From the NCBI GenBank assembly GCA_015501055.1, contig JADNYV010000479.1, forward strand, positions 1 to 25,921: 25,921 bases of DNA, given 5' to 3'. The translations under genes and the position numbers were made by a program. The DNA comes from Mucidula mucida. Lineage: Eukaryota > Basidiomycota > Agaricomycetes > Agaricales > Physalacriaceae. Each line of letters opens with the position of its first letter. The first letter of the stretch is position 1. Below are positions 18,139 to 25,921 of this stretch, piece after piece. The notes under the pieces were generated by a model. It was given only the letters and a program-made list of their open reading frames with translations. It did not search any database and was not told the DNA's origin.

Positions 18139-19299
18139 GGAGGCAAATATCATAGCGACGAGTTCAATGCTCATCTCGCAGAGCGCGGCACCAAGAGGAA
18201 CCTCACAGTTCACGACACGCCAGAGCACAACGGCATTGCCGAGCGCTTAAATCAAACATTCCTGGAAAAGGTCCGCGCCATGCTCTATGCTGCAGGATTG
18301 CCGAAACATCTCTGGGGCGAAGCGTTAAAACACACTGTCTGGTTAAAGAACCAGACGTCGACGCGCGCACTGGACGGCAAGACGCCGTACGAAATGCTTC
18401 ATGGAGAGAAGCCAAATCTTCGAGACCTACACAAGTTTGGGTGCAAGGTCTGGGTACACAACGCGGACAGCTCCAAGCTTGATGGTCGCGCGCGAATTGG
18501 ACGATGGCTGGGATTTGATGGCGAAAGCAGCGGGCATCGCATCTACTGGCCGGAGACTCGCAGCATTGGTGTTGAAAGAAGCGTAAAATTTGACGAAAGA
18601 GAGGACACAAAAGTTAAAGAGAGTATGCTGAATAAGGGGGAGGAAGGAAGAAATGGCATTCAGCAAACAGTTAGTGCTGAAAACGCGAAAAACATACCTA
18701 ATCCGGCTTCTGTACCTCTCCCGCCGTCACCAGCACCTACTATGCCGCCTACTAGCGCACCCGTTCCAACTGTTTCCCCCACGTCTCCATCCCAGTCCAC
18801 ACCTGCACCCGATACGTCTTAACTTCCCAACTTCCGTGGCGGCTTGCTCCAGCGTGAAGGACTGGACCCTGCAAATATCTGTGAGGGCAAACGTGCCCGG
18901 AAGCCATCACAGAAGGCCCAAGAAATGGCCGAGTCGTCCAAGTCCCAAAAAATGTTGCGGGAGCCGTCTGCAGCCATTCCTGAGGCCGGCTACGTTGAAC
19001 TTGGCCAGGAATATCCTGAGATGGCCATGGCTGCGGCCACAGCAGAGTCCAAGGGCATAGAGCCCATCTTTGAGGAAGCGAAACAACGCGCAGACTGGCC
19101 GTCGTGGCAGAAAGCAATTGAAGAAGAAATCAAAACGCTTACCCAAGCAGGCACATGGGAACTTGTGCCGCGTCCGACGGATCGGAACGTAATCGGGTCC
19201 TCCGGATCAAGAAGAAAGCGGGTGGAATTATTGACAAGTACAAGGCGCGACTTGTCGCGCAAGGATTTACACAGGTTGAAGGAGTTGATTATTTTGTGA
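18139..19299 (+). pseudogene. pol: Copia pol, middle part: rest of integrase and linker
   Basis: In the same frame as the first part, the integrase continues: GGKYHSDEFNAHL, then EHNGIAERLNQT with the catalytic Glu at codon 798. That leaves exactly 35 residues from Asp762, so the DD35E triad is complete apart from the stop. Further on are FGCKVWVHNADSS and RWLGFDGESSGHRIYW, then a Pro/Ser/Thr-rich linker. A second in-frame stop, TAA at 18820-18822, lies in that linker. The start of RT follows (WPSWQKAIEEEIKTL, TWELVPRP). Near 19196 the frame shifts. The motif after NVIGS lacks about 10 bases, so LRIKKK continues in another frame. Confidence 0.88.
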
Positions 19300-20285
19300 C
19301 ATTCACACCAGTTGCCAAACTTGTGTCACTCCGGATCATTCTTGCCATTGCCGCGCGGAACGACTGGGATATCAACGTGTTTGATTTTCACGGCGCATTT
19401 CTTAATGGAGAATTTGACGATAAAGAAGAGCTGTATATGGAGCAGCCTCCGGATTTCGAGTTTGCGGATCGACGGCAGTATGTCCTACGTCTGCATAAGA
19501 CAATTTACAGTTTAAAGCAGAGTTCTCGTAAATGGTACGAGAAACTCACCGCCGCTCTCGCCACACTTGGATTCACCACACTCGAGAAGGATCACGCGGT
19601 GTATAGACTCGTTACCGGATCGGACATCATCATCCTTGCTATCCACGTCGACGACTGCACTATTACAGGCAGTTCTTCCGCTCTCATTATCCAGATCCAA
19701 GACCAGATTGGGCAGCTATTCCAGATCACACTGCTGGGGCCTATCAGCTGGCTCCTTGGCATGGAAATCACACGCGACAGGGCAGCACGGTCCATTTCCA
19801 TTAATCAGACATCATACATTGATTCCGTCTTACAGCGCTTCAACATGGAAGCCTGCAAGCCGTCATCCATCCCCATGGACCCAAACGTCCAACTATCACG
19901 CAACCAGTGCCCAACCAACACATCAGAGATTGCGCAAATGCAGCGCTACCCGTATCAAGGCATGGTCGGATCACTGATCTGGATCACGACTGGCACGCGT
20001 CCCGACTTGGCTTACGCGGCCACCATCCTCTCTCGATTCAACGACAATCCCGGACTTGTTCACTGGAATGCGGCCAAATGCGCGCTGCAATATCTCAAGG
20101 GTACTCGCAGCTGGAGGCTCACCTTTGGAGGAGATGGACAAGGCAGGGGTTTGGAAGGATTTGCTGATGCAGATGGGATGTCTATTGAAAATCGCAAGGC
20201 GATTTCTGGGTACGCATTTCTCATTGACGGAGGTGCTGTTTCCTGGTCGTCTAAACAGCAGGATATTGGGAGTACATCGTGTTAA
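19155..20285 (+). pseudogene. pol: Copia pol, 3' part: reverse transcriptase and truncated RNase H
   Basis: This frame carries the Copia RT: YKARLVAQGFTQVEGVDYF, DFHGAFLNGEF (first catalytic Asp), YSLKQSSRKWYEKL, and HVDDC, the YVDD active site with His for Tyr. WLLGMEITRD and GSLIWITTGTRPDLAYA follow, then RNase H (FADADG, ISGYAFLIDGGAVSWSSKQQ). The true frame starts at about 19196. After QQDI about 22 bases of the family sequence appear missing, giving GSTSC and a stop at 20283-20285. The out-of-frame codons EYIVLT continue up to the Gypsy-2 insertion. Confidence 0.9.
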
Positions 20286-20290
20286 CATAC

Positions 20291-20820
20291 TGTTAGCGAC
20301 TGACTAAGCCACGAGACTCAACCAGGTACCACAACAAGAACTAAGGAAGAAAGTGTTCGCGTTCGTAAGACTAGGCTAGGCCAGGTGTATAAACGAGATC
20401 GGAACTAAAGTACAATGATACTACACTACTGCTTATATACTAGTAAGCCTGTGTTTGGGACTCCTTGTCCATACGTGTTTCCGCTAGGGATAACTCCACG
20501 CCCTTGACCCAGTGTTGTATGCTACTAGTCCGTGAAACCATTAAATACGAGTGGTAACTGCATGTAAGTAATAATACTGAAACGACCATGTGTGCTACGA
20601 GTGTCGGTGGTGTGTATACAATGGGGAATCCATGAGGTATCGGCATGTATGATGTCATCCATGTGTTAGGCGTGTGTCCGACATGAGTACGGCTTCGGTA
20701 ATGAACAGGAGTATGATCGGTGACGAAACAGATGATGAAACAGTCCGTTGGTTGATAAGACAAGGCCCCCGATAAGATATGATAAGATGTGAAAGTGTGA
20801 AAATATGGCAATTCATAACA
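20291..20820 (-). repeat. Gypsy-2 3' LTR
   Basis: This 530-bp LTR runs from TGTTAGCGAC to TTCATAACA and is abutted by the polypurine tract at 20821. It differs at two bases from the visible 5' LTR up to about 25908. Confidence 0.94.
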
Positions 20821-20833
20821 TCACCCCCTCCTT
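20821..20833 (-). other. Gypsy-2 polypurine tract
   Basis: AAGGAGGGGGTGA on the minus strand, identical to Gypsy-1 and adjacent to the 3' LTR. It overlaps the TAA stop of pol (20832-20834). Confidence 0.85.
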
Positions 20834-22133
20834 AAGGCGCAAGTTCCATTCTGCGCCAGATTTGCTCCATGAGGGCCGCAGAGGGTAGCGTGACGTCAAG
20901 AGGTTCGGTGTCAGGCGGTGGCATGGGTCGGAATAGATGTGATGGAAATTGCGACATGGGGACTTCGATGCGAGCAAGCGCAGGTGGCTTCGGCTTGTTC
21001 GGGTACTGCTGGTGAAAATCGCGAATGGCTTCGTCGGCATTCTTGAGATTGCATGCCGGTTCCCATGTCTGTTCGTGTGTGCCATAACCCTTCCAGTGAA
21101 CCTTGTATTGAAAACCCCCGCGGTACTTCCGGGAATTAACCACTTTCTCAACCTCCCATTCCGGTTCGGCTCCTTCCAGCACAGGTGGTGGACGCGTGTC
21201 TCGGGGTTGCGTCGGAAATTGCGGCTCGTGGTAAGGCGTCAGCAGGGCCTCATTGAACACGGGATGGATGCTTTTCCATGTGTGAGGAATCTGGAGCTTG
21301 TAAGAGCTCGTCCCAACTTTCTTGATCACTTTAAACGGCCCGAAGCGTTTGTCATCGAGCTTCTTCATCGGTCGGTCTGTGCTGAGATTCGTCCCTTCCA
21401 GCCATACTTTGTCGCCCTCCTTGTACTCTACTGCGTCTGTCCGCTTCCTGTCATAAAACCGTTTTATGTCCTCTTTTGCCATCTTTAATGCCGACCCTAC
21501 TTCGTCCTATGTTTTCCTCATGCCGTCGGCAAACTCCTGCGCAGTCTCGTTTCTCGATGCCGTTTTCGGAGCGGTGCCTTTGTAGGGGTGTCTGCCCATG
21601 TCTGCGAAGAACGGAGTAACCTTGGTTGCTGAGTGTACCCGATCGTTGTAAACGAATTCGGCAGAGGGTAACCATTCATGCCAGTCGTTCTGATGGTAAT
21701 TGACGAATAACCGTAAGAAATGTTCTATCTCTTGGTTCAACCGTTCTGTTTGCCCATTTGCCTGTGGATGGTACGCCGTTGTGAAGTTCCCTTCAATGCC
21801 CAACAGCCGGTATAACTCCTTCATAAAACGCGAGTGGTATTGCGGACCTCGATCGTGTATCATCTGTCGCGGCAATCCATGTATGGGGAAGATTCGATCG
21901 TGGTAAATACGAGCCATGCCTTCTGACGTCAGGGTGATGTGTGTTGGTATAATGCGTAACCGCTTTGTGAAATGATCCACGAACGTGCTGATCGCATTGT
22001 ATCCCCCAACTCCGGCAACTCGCCGATCATGTCCGTCCCAACTTTCTCCCATGGTTCGCTTGGTACGTCTATAGGATGGAGGGGTGCAGCCGGTTTTGTG
22101 TGATGTGACTTTGTAACTTGGCATTTTTGACAC
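20832..22133 (-). pseudogene. pol: Gypsy-2 pol: integrase DDE core, GPY/F-like module and chromodomain
   Basis: One frame holds the integrase core (VDHFTKRLRIIPTH, IHDRGPQYHS, QTERLNQEIEHFL), the SH3-like module (GDKVWLEG to HPVFNEALLTPY) and the chromodomain (YKVHWKGYGTHEQTWEP). It ends at IWRRMELAP with TAA at 20832-20834, the normal end of this pol. One in-frame TAG at 21507-21509 replaces the Trp of RKTWDEVG in Gypsy-1, a G-to-A change. Otherwise the segment is open, so this copy preserves the authentic C-terminus that Gypsy-1 has lost by a frameshift. Confidence 0.9.
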
Positions 22134-22582
22134 CCTTCCACATATTCGCGGACGTCTCGGCTAATTCCTGGCCACCAATAGGTGCGTGTGATCAACTCGA
22201 GAGTCTTGTACCGTCCCGGATGCCCTGCAAGCTGTGCATCATGATGCATTCCAATAACTTTTCCCCGCAATTCCTTGTCCTTCGGTATGTAAATACGATC
22301 CTTCCACATAATAAGTCCATTTTCCTTCTCTTCCCATCCTTTTTCTTTGTTTTCTAATGCTTTTTGTACGTATCTGTCTTTGTTTCCTTTTCTTTGTTTG
22401 ATTTTGTTAAGTAATTCGTCCTCCGGTGTATCTACTGTATGTAAAGAAAATTGAATTTGTGATATAAAAAACTCCGGTTTGAGCAAAACAACGTTTTCGT
22501 TATCTTTTTCCCCCTTCTCAAGGCCTGTCATCCTTGACAAGGCATCAGCTTTCCCCATTGTCTTGCCCGGCTTGTGAATCAT
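21929..22582 (-). pseudogene. pol: Gypsy-2 pol: integrase zinc-binding domain and first catalytic Asp
   Basis: From MIHKPGKTMGKADALSRM, the end of RNase H, it runs through the H-H-C-C domain (HHDAQLAGHPGRY, EGCQKCQ) to GTDMIGELPE. One base is missing near 22005 (gtatcccccaac against gtatcctcccgac in Gypsy-1). That shifts the frame into the next segment between the first and second catalytic Asp. Confidence 0.88.
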
Positions 22583-22589
22583 CTGTATG

Positions 22590-23663
22590 TCATACTCCTG
22601 CTAACTCCGTAACCCATCTCGCCTGCCTCCGATTCAACTTCTGTGGCTTCCGGAAGTACTGGAGGTTTTGATGATCGGTAAACACCTCCACCGTTTCCTT
22701 TGCTCCAAGGAGATATTGTCTCCAGTCGTCAATCGAGTCCATAATAGCCATCATCTCTTTGTCGTAGATCTCATAATTGCGCTCTACTTCGTTCAGCGCG
22801 CGAGACCGAAAGGCTACTGGTCTCCATTTTCCGTCAACCAACTGGGAAAGAACGCCCCGTTGCATAGTTCGAGGAGTCTGCCTCAACTCGAAACTTGCCG
22901 TCGTCGCGTGGTACGATCAGAACGGGTTCTTCCGTCATCCTCCGTTTCAGCTCCTCAAACGCCTCATGCTGCTCCATGCCCCAAACCCACTCGCCCTTCC
23001 CGGTTAGCGATGTCAATGGCTTGCTACTCCCGCAAATCCCGGATGAAACGTCGGTAGAAGTTGCAGAAGCCCAGGAATGACTGTACTTCCTTCTTCTTCG
23101 TCGGCTCCTTCCATTCCTTCACTACGGCCACTTTTGCCGGATCCATCTTCACTTCTCCTCCTCCAACAATAACTCCTAAGTAGTCTACAGTATGTGCCTC
23201 AAAACTACATTTCTCGGGTTTTAAATACAACTTATTTACTCGTAATATTTCTAATACCCTCGTACAATCTGTCTATGCTCCGAGAGTGTTCGTAAAGATA
23301 AGTATATCGTCCAAGTAAACTATAACATGTCCGTCATCAATCAACTCCTTCAGAATGTGATTCATGAACGATTGGAACGTTGCCGGCGAGTTTGTGAGTC
23401 CGAAGAACATTACTAATGGCTCGAACAGCCCTCGGTTTGTTCTAAACGCCGCTTTCCACTCATCACCTGTCTTTGATCCGGATGTTATTGTAACCCCATC
23501 GGACATCCATCTTTGTGAAAACCTTTGCTCCCTTCAACTTGTCAATAAGCTCCTGGATCAACGGCAAGGGGTATCGGTTCTTGATTGTCATGTCGTTCAA
23601 CTTCCGATAATCCTGTACTGGCCGAAGGCTTCCATCCTTCTTTTTGACAAAGAAGAAGGGTGA
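22590..23663 (-). pseudogene. pol: Gypsy-2 pol: reverse transcriptase and RNase H, many frameshifts
   Basis: Pieces in changing frames give [17 protein letters not shown] and [12 protein letters not shown] (23273-23506), then YLKPEKCSFEAHTVDYLG and VQSFLGFCNFYRRFIRD (23024-23230). RNase H follows as FRVEADSSNYA (22834-23016) and LSQLVDGKWRPVAFRSRAL with FTDHQNLQYF (22590-22886). Breaks sit at doubled bases where Gypsy-1 has the longer run, for example ggcttgct against ggctttgct, atcccgg against atccccgg, accctcg against acccttcg. The catalytic residues are all present. The RT core before YLDD is better preserved here ([14 protein letters not shown]) than in Gypsy-1. Confidence 0.88.
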
Positions 23664-24050
23664 TGCCATAGGTGAAATTGATGGCCGTATACGTCCCGTC
23701 CGTATGTTTTCTTCCAGGAACTCATCTAACGCCTTCTGCTCGGATGGACTAAGGGGATAAACCTTGCAGTCAACCGGTTTGGAACCAGGCGTGAGTTCTA
23801 TCGCGTGATCCCAGGGTCTTCGCTCCGGTAACTTGTCAAAGTCCGCCTTGCTGAATACATCGGAAAATTCCTCGATGTAAGGTGCAGCAGCAGATGAAGG
23901 CTGTTGTGATCTCAGCTTTTCACCGCTTTTGCAATAGTTGTCCCAGTCCATCCAGAACAAACGCTCTCCCTCTTCCAACTTCTCTTCTACATCTTCTCCT
24001 TCGTCTTCTGGAAGTCGTACTCGGGTAGATAGCCGCAGCGGTCTGGGCAT
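23463..24050 (-). pseudogene. pol: Gypsy-2 pol: linker and N-terminal RT
   Basis: The open segment covers the acidic linker after protease ([19 protein letters not shown]) and the RT fingers ([52 protein letters not shown]). It leaves frame at each end by single-base differences. At its 3' end an extra base near 23467 (cacctgtc against caccgtc) shifts into the RT palm segment. Confidence 0.88.
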
Positions 24051-24826
24051 CGTTCAAAAGTCAATGTGGATTCCGTCCAGTTGATCGTGGGGTTGTGATA
24101 TCGTAGCCAATCTAGCCCCAAAAAGATACTTGTTTTGCCGAGATTGGTGACGGCCAACTCAATCTTTTCGGCGTGATCTCCGATCTTCATCCGGACCTCC
24201 ACAAAACCTTCAATTGCTCCTCCCTCATTTAAGGTTCCATTTGCATTGTAGACAGGAAGCTTGACCGGTAACTCCTTGATCGGGAGTCCGTTCTTCTCGA
24301 CGAATTCTTTATTGACACAAGAACCCGTTGCTCCACTGTCAAGAAGGGCACTCGTTTCCCATTCAGAGCCTGTGTGTACGCTCTCTATGGTTACTTGAAG
24401 TTTCATGTCTTGCCCCTTTGTTCCCCGGATGTACTTCCTCAACTTTTTTAACTCCGTCACAACTTCCACCGCGGCTTCCTTTGTCAACGCTCTGATCGCC
24501 ATCACCTTCTCCTCCGTCGCTTCTCTCTCTCTCCGCTCCGGCATCCATGCTCTCAAAATTCCCACTGCTCTTGGCACGTCATCCTCTCTTAGCCTTTGTG
24601 CTACCCACTCCGGCGTGTTTGGCTCAAATCTTTCTTTCGCAGGTTTTGGTGGTAAAGTCGTCGATGATATTTTAGATGTTTCAGTACCCGTACTATAAAT
24701 AGATTCTGCATCTGACGACCCTTTCCTTGATGACTGCTCCGGCAGGACTGCGTCTACTGCGGGAGCTTCGCAAAACCCAACTCTTCGGCCAACTTCTTCT
24801 TCTCCTCGTCGTTCATTTCGGTCCAT
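23987..24826 (-). pseudogene. pol: Gypsy-2 pol: start of pol and aspartic protease
   Basis: This frame follows the -1 site: CEAPAVDAVLPEQSSRKG, a charged region (VPRAVGILRAWMPERRERE), the retropepsin motif LLDSGATGSCV, and the protease C-terminal region LGKTSIFLGLDWLRYHN. It is intact through the whole protease, unlike Gypsy-1. The first codons (24826-24780) overlap gag in another frame and are probably not translated, because entry is expected at the slippery site. It leaves frame near 24010. Confidence 0.88.
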
Positions 24827-25008
24827 AAACCCCGAATCGTCTGGGGTCGACCCTTCTTCGGACAGAACCTGCTGATGTGGCCGTGTTCGCCACAGCTGAA
24901 ACAGAGTCCCCTTCGATGTGCCTTGTCGATGTCCATTCGGCCTTTGATTTCGACATCAGCGTGATGAGCGGGTGTATGAGGAGCGGTTTCGGGTGCTTCG
25001 TTGGACAT
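24754..25008 (-). CDS. gag: Gypsy-2 mini-Gag, nucleocapsid only
   Basis: An intact 84-codon frame starts MSNEAPETAP, the same N-terminus as Gypsy-1 gag, and after about 24 residues jumps to MDIDKAHRRG. It keeps the zinc knuckle CFSCGEHGHISRFC (CX2CX4HX4C), the charged tail EEKKKLAEELGFAKLPQ and the frameshift site. The capsid, about 220 codons, is missing. The deletion ends lie at CGGCCT copies, which in Gypsy-1 are at 4697-4702 and 5371-5376. The product could bind RNA but should not build particles. It could exist only as a passenger of full-length copies, or as a dead remnant whose frame stayed open by chance. Confidence 0.75.
   Translation of the reverse strand: MSNEAPETAPHTPAHHADVEIKGRMDIDKAHRRGLCFSCGEHGHISRFCPKKGRPQTIRGLWTEMNDEEKKKLAEELGFAKLPQ
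24772..24778 (-). promoter_or_regulatory. Predicted -1 ribosomal frameshift site (Gypsy-2)
   Basis: GGGTTTT on the minus strand is in gag phase G GGT TTT, and the -1 frame continues CEAPAVDAV into protease. It is identical in sequence, phase and distance to the gag stop in Gypsy-1. Confidence 0.65.
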
Positions 25009-25593
25009 AATGAGTCGGGGTGATAGGATCAGAGAGTGAAAGGGTGAAAGTGGGGATATAGGAGATGCGGATTTTGATGAAACGGGTGAGGGAATAGAGG
25101 TTTGGATGAATAAGGAGGAGTCGCCTAGATCTGAGATAGAATCCAGGACTTGGTAGGGTGGGGAATGATGGTGTGTATCGTAAGATAAGTAAGGTAGGTA
25201 AGTATCGTAACTGTCTACGCTATTTTACCGACTACTGACTACGTATCTACGGAGCCCAAGAGCTCGTCACAAGTTCGCAATTGCCCAGCCGACGTCCCTC
25301 TGGTGTGAGGTAAGCCGAAGTTTTCCTGGGAACGGGGATTGACCCGTAAACAGCGCCCACTGAAGTGCAACTGCCAAAAGTTCGTTCTCGTGAGAGCGGC
25401 TACTTCCAGCACCCGAGGCAGTTATCTCTAACTGTTAGCCGGCGCTACTGGGACCAATACACATGTATGCGGACGTGCGCTGGAATTAGGAATCCGTCGA
25501 TCTGTAAACAGGGAAAGGGAACAGGGGAATGTGCGATGATCAAACAGCGAAGTGCTGATCGACGATCAGGGATGTGTGGTAGGTGGTAGAAAG
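25009..25593 (-). other. Gypsy-2 leader
   Basis: About 585 non-coding bases between primer site and mini-gag, nearly the same as the Gypsy-1 leader. The only sizeable frame is antisense and is treated as chance. Confidence 0.6.
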
Positions 25594-25605
25594 TAGTTCC
25601 GATCT
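25594..25605 (-). other. Gypsy-2 self-priming primer-binding site
   Basis: AGATCGGAACTA on the minus strand, two bases inside the 5' LTR. Its exact complement lies in that LTR at 25713-25724, downstream of TATATAAG at 25756-25749. Arrangement as in Gypsy-1. Confidence 0.8.
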
Positions 25606-25607
25606 TC

Positions 25608-25921
25608 TGTTAGCGACTGACTAAGCCACAAGACTCAACCAGGTACCACAACAAGAACTAAGGAAGAAAGTGTTCGTGTTCGTAAGACTAGGCTAGGCCA
25701 GGTGTATAAACGAGATCGGAACTAAAGTACAATGATACTACACTACTGCTTATATACTAGTAAGCCTGTGTTTGGGACTCCTTGTCCATACGTGTTTCCG
25801 CTAGGGATAACTCCACGCCCTTGACCCAGTGTTGTATGCTACTAGTCCGTGAAACCATTAAATACGAGTGGTAACTGCATGTAAGTAATAATACTGAAAC
25901 GACCATGTGCTGCTTACGAGT
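25608..25921 (-). repeat. Gypsy-2 5' LTR, cut by the window end
   Basis: The first 314 bases of the LTR are visible. The last bases (catgtgctgcttacgagt) differ from the other LTR (catgtgtgctacgagt) by small insertions or an assembly irregularity. Confidence 0.9.

Larger units (their letters stand above)
15482..20290 (+). mobile_element. Ty1/Copia LTR retrotransposon, 3' part split off by Gypsy-2
   Basis: The 5' LTR (15482-15759) has ends TGTTGGAT and ATCCAACA, a perfect 8-bp inverted pair, followed by the primer site and one gag-pol reading frame in Copia order (gag, protease, integrase, RT, RNase H). The coding sequence has two in-frame stops and two frame-changing gaps. At its right end RNase H breaks off: after WSSKQQDI and a short gap, codons for EYIVLT run into CATAC and then the Gypsy-2 LTR. 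The rest of RNase H and the 3' LTR should lie beyond Gypsy-2, outside this window. The left flank is TGTAC (15477-15481), the expected target duplication. Confidence 0.9.
20291..25921 (-). mobile_element. Gypsy-2: second Ty3/Gypsy chromovirus copy with gag deletion
   Basis: Same family and strand as Gypsy-1. The 3' LTR is 20291-20820, and the 5' LTR begins at 25608 and is cut by the window edge. The full length would be about 5.85 kb, shorter than Gypsy-1 because about 674 bases of gag are missing. It sits in the RNase H region of the Copia element. The left flank CATAC (20286-20290) should recur right of its other LTR. Pol has several single-base indels and one TGG-to-TAG change. Its LTRs share differences from those of Gypsy-1 (for example acaacaagaactaaggaaga), so it belongs to a distinct sub-lineage. 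Confidence 0.94.

Noticed and set aside
15477..20275. GTAC shared by the Copia left flank (TGTAC) and the sequence near 20270 (gggagtacatcg) as a Copia target duplication.
   Set aside because: Only four bases match, and the right-hand bases read as Copia RNase H codons (EYI), so the element does not end there.

Overview
The window is a nest of transposable elements from a fungal genome, most likely an Agaricomycete basidiomycete. Pointers to that host are a Plavaka-type (CACTA-like) transposase, very short introns of about 44-66 bp with GT...AG ends, a chromodomain Ty3/Gypsy element of the fungal Tf1/sushi type, and hAT elements with CGAGT-rich ends. No intact host gene, rRNA or CRISPR array is visible, and I see no defence or metabolic system.

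Layout. (1) The oldest layer is a decayed Plavaka transposase gene on the minus strand. Its N-terminus is near 10875 and its C-terminus runs off the left edge at base 1. Three insertions cut it: Gypsy-1 (53-6562, target duplication CATTA), a solo LTR (9552-10074, target duplication CTTTA) and a 487-bp hAT-type MITE (10195-10681, imperfect duplication). Removing them rejoins recognisable transposase sequence at each junction. (2) Head-to-head with it on the plus strand is a decayed multi-exon gene of unknown function (about 11006-14699). It is interrupted by a 1339-bp hAT derivative (11343-12681, perfect 8-bp duplication GTAGTGTT) that keeps only the transposase C-terminus. (3) Positions 14800-14970 hold an array of palindromic CATCTCTGAGAGATG-like motifs, followed by an unidentified minus-strand open frame. 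(4) A Ty1/Copia element starts at 15482. It has a 278-bp LTR, a primer site matching the anticodon loop of initiator tRNA-Met, and gag-pol on the plus strand. It is broken by two stops and small deletions. (5) Gypsy-2, the same family as Gypsy-1, is inserted in the Copia RNase H region at 20291 and runs past the right edge. It has lost the capsid part of gag.

How the parts work. Both Gypsy copies show a complete replication layout: LTR with TATA box, a primer site complementary to the predicted 5' end of their own transcript (Tf1-style self-priming), gag, a GGGTTTT -1 slippery site, protease, RT, RNase H, DD35E integrase with chromodomain, and a polypurine tract. Neither copy has a fully open pol as sequenced. 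Most breaks are single-base indels lying at different places in the two copies, so true decay cannot be separated from unpolished assembly. The Plavaka gene and the plus-strand relic instead carry many C-to-T type changes (CGA to TGA and similar), as expected of old, methylated or RIP-like-mutated DNA. The relative order, oldest first, is Plavaka and the relic gene, then the hAT elements and solo LTR, with Gypsy-1 young (7 differences between its two 529-bp LTRs). Copia came before Gypsy-2.
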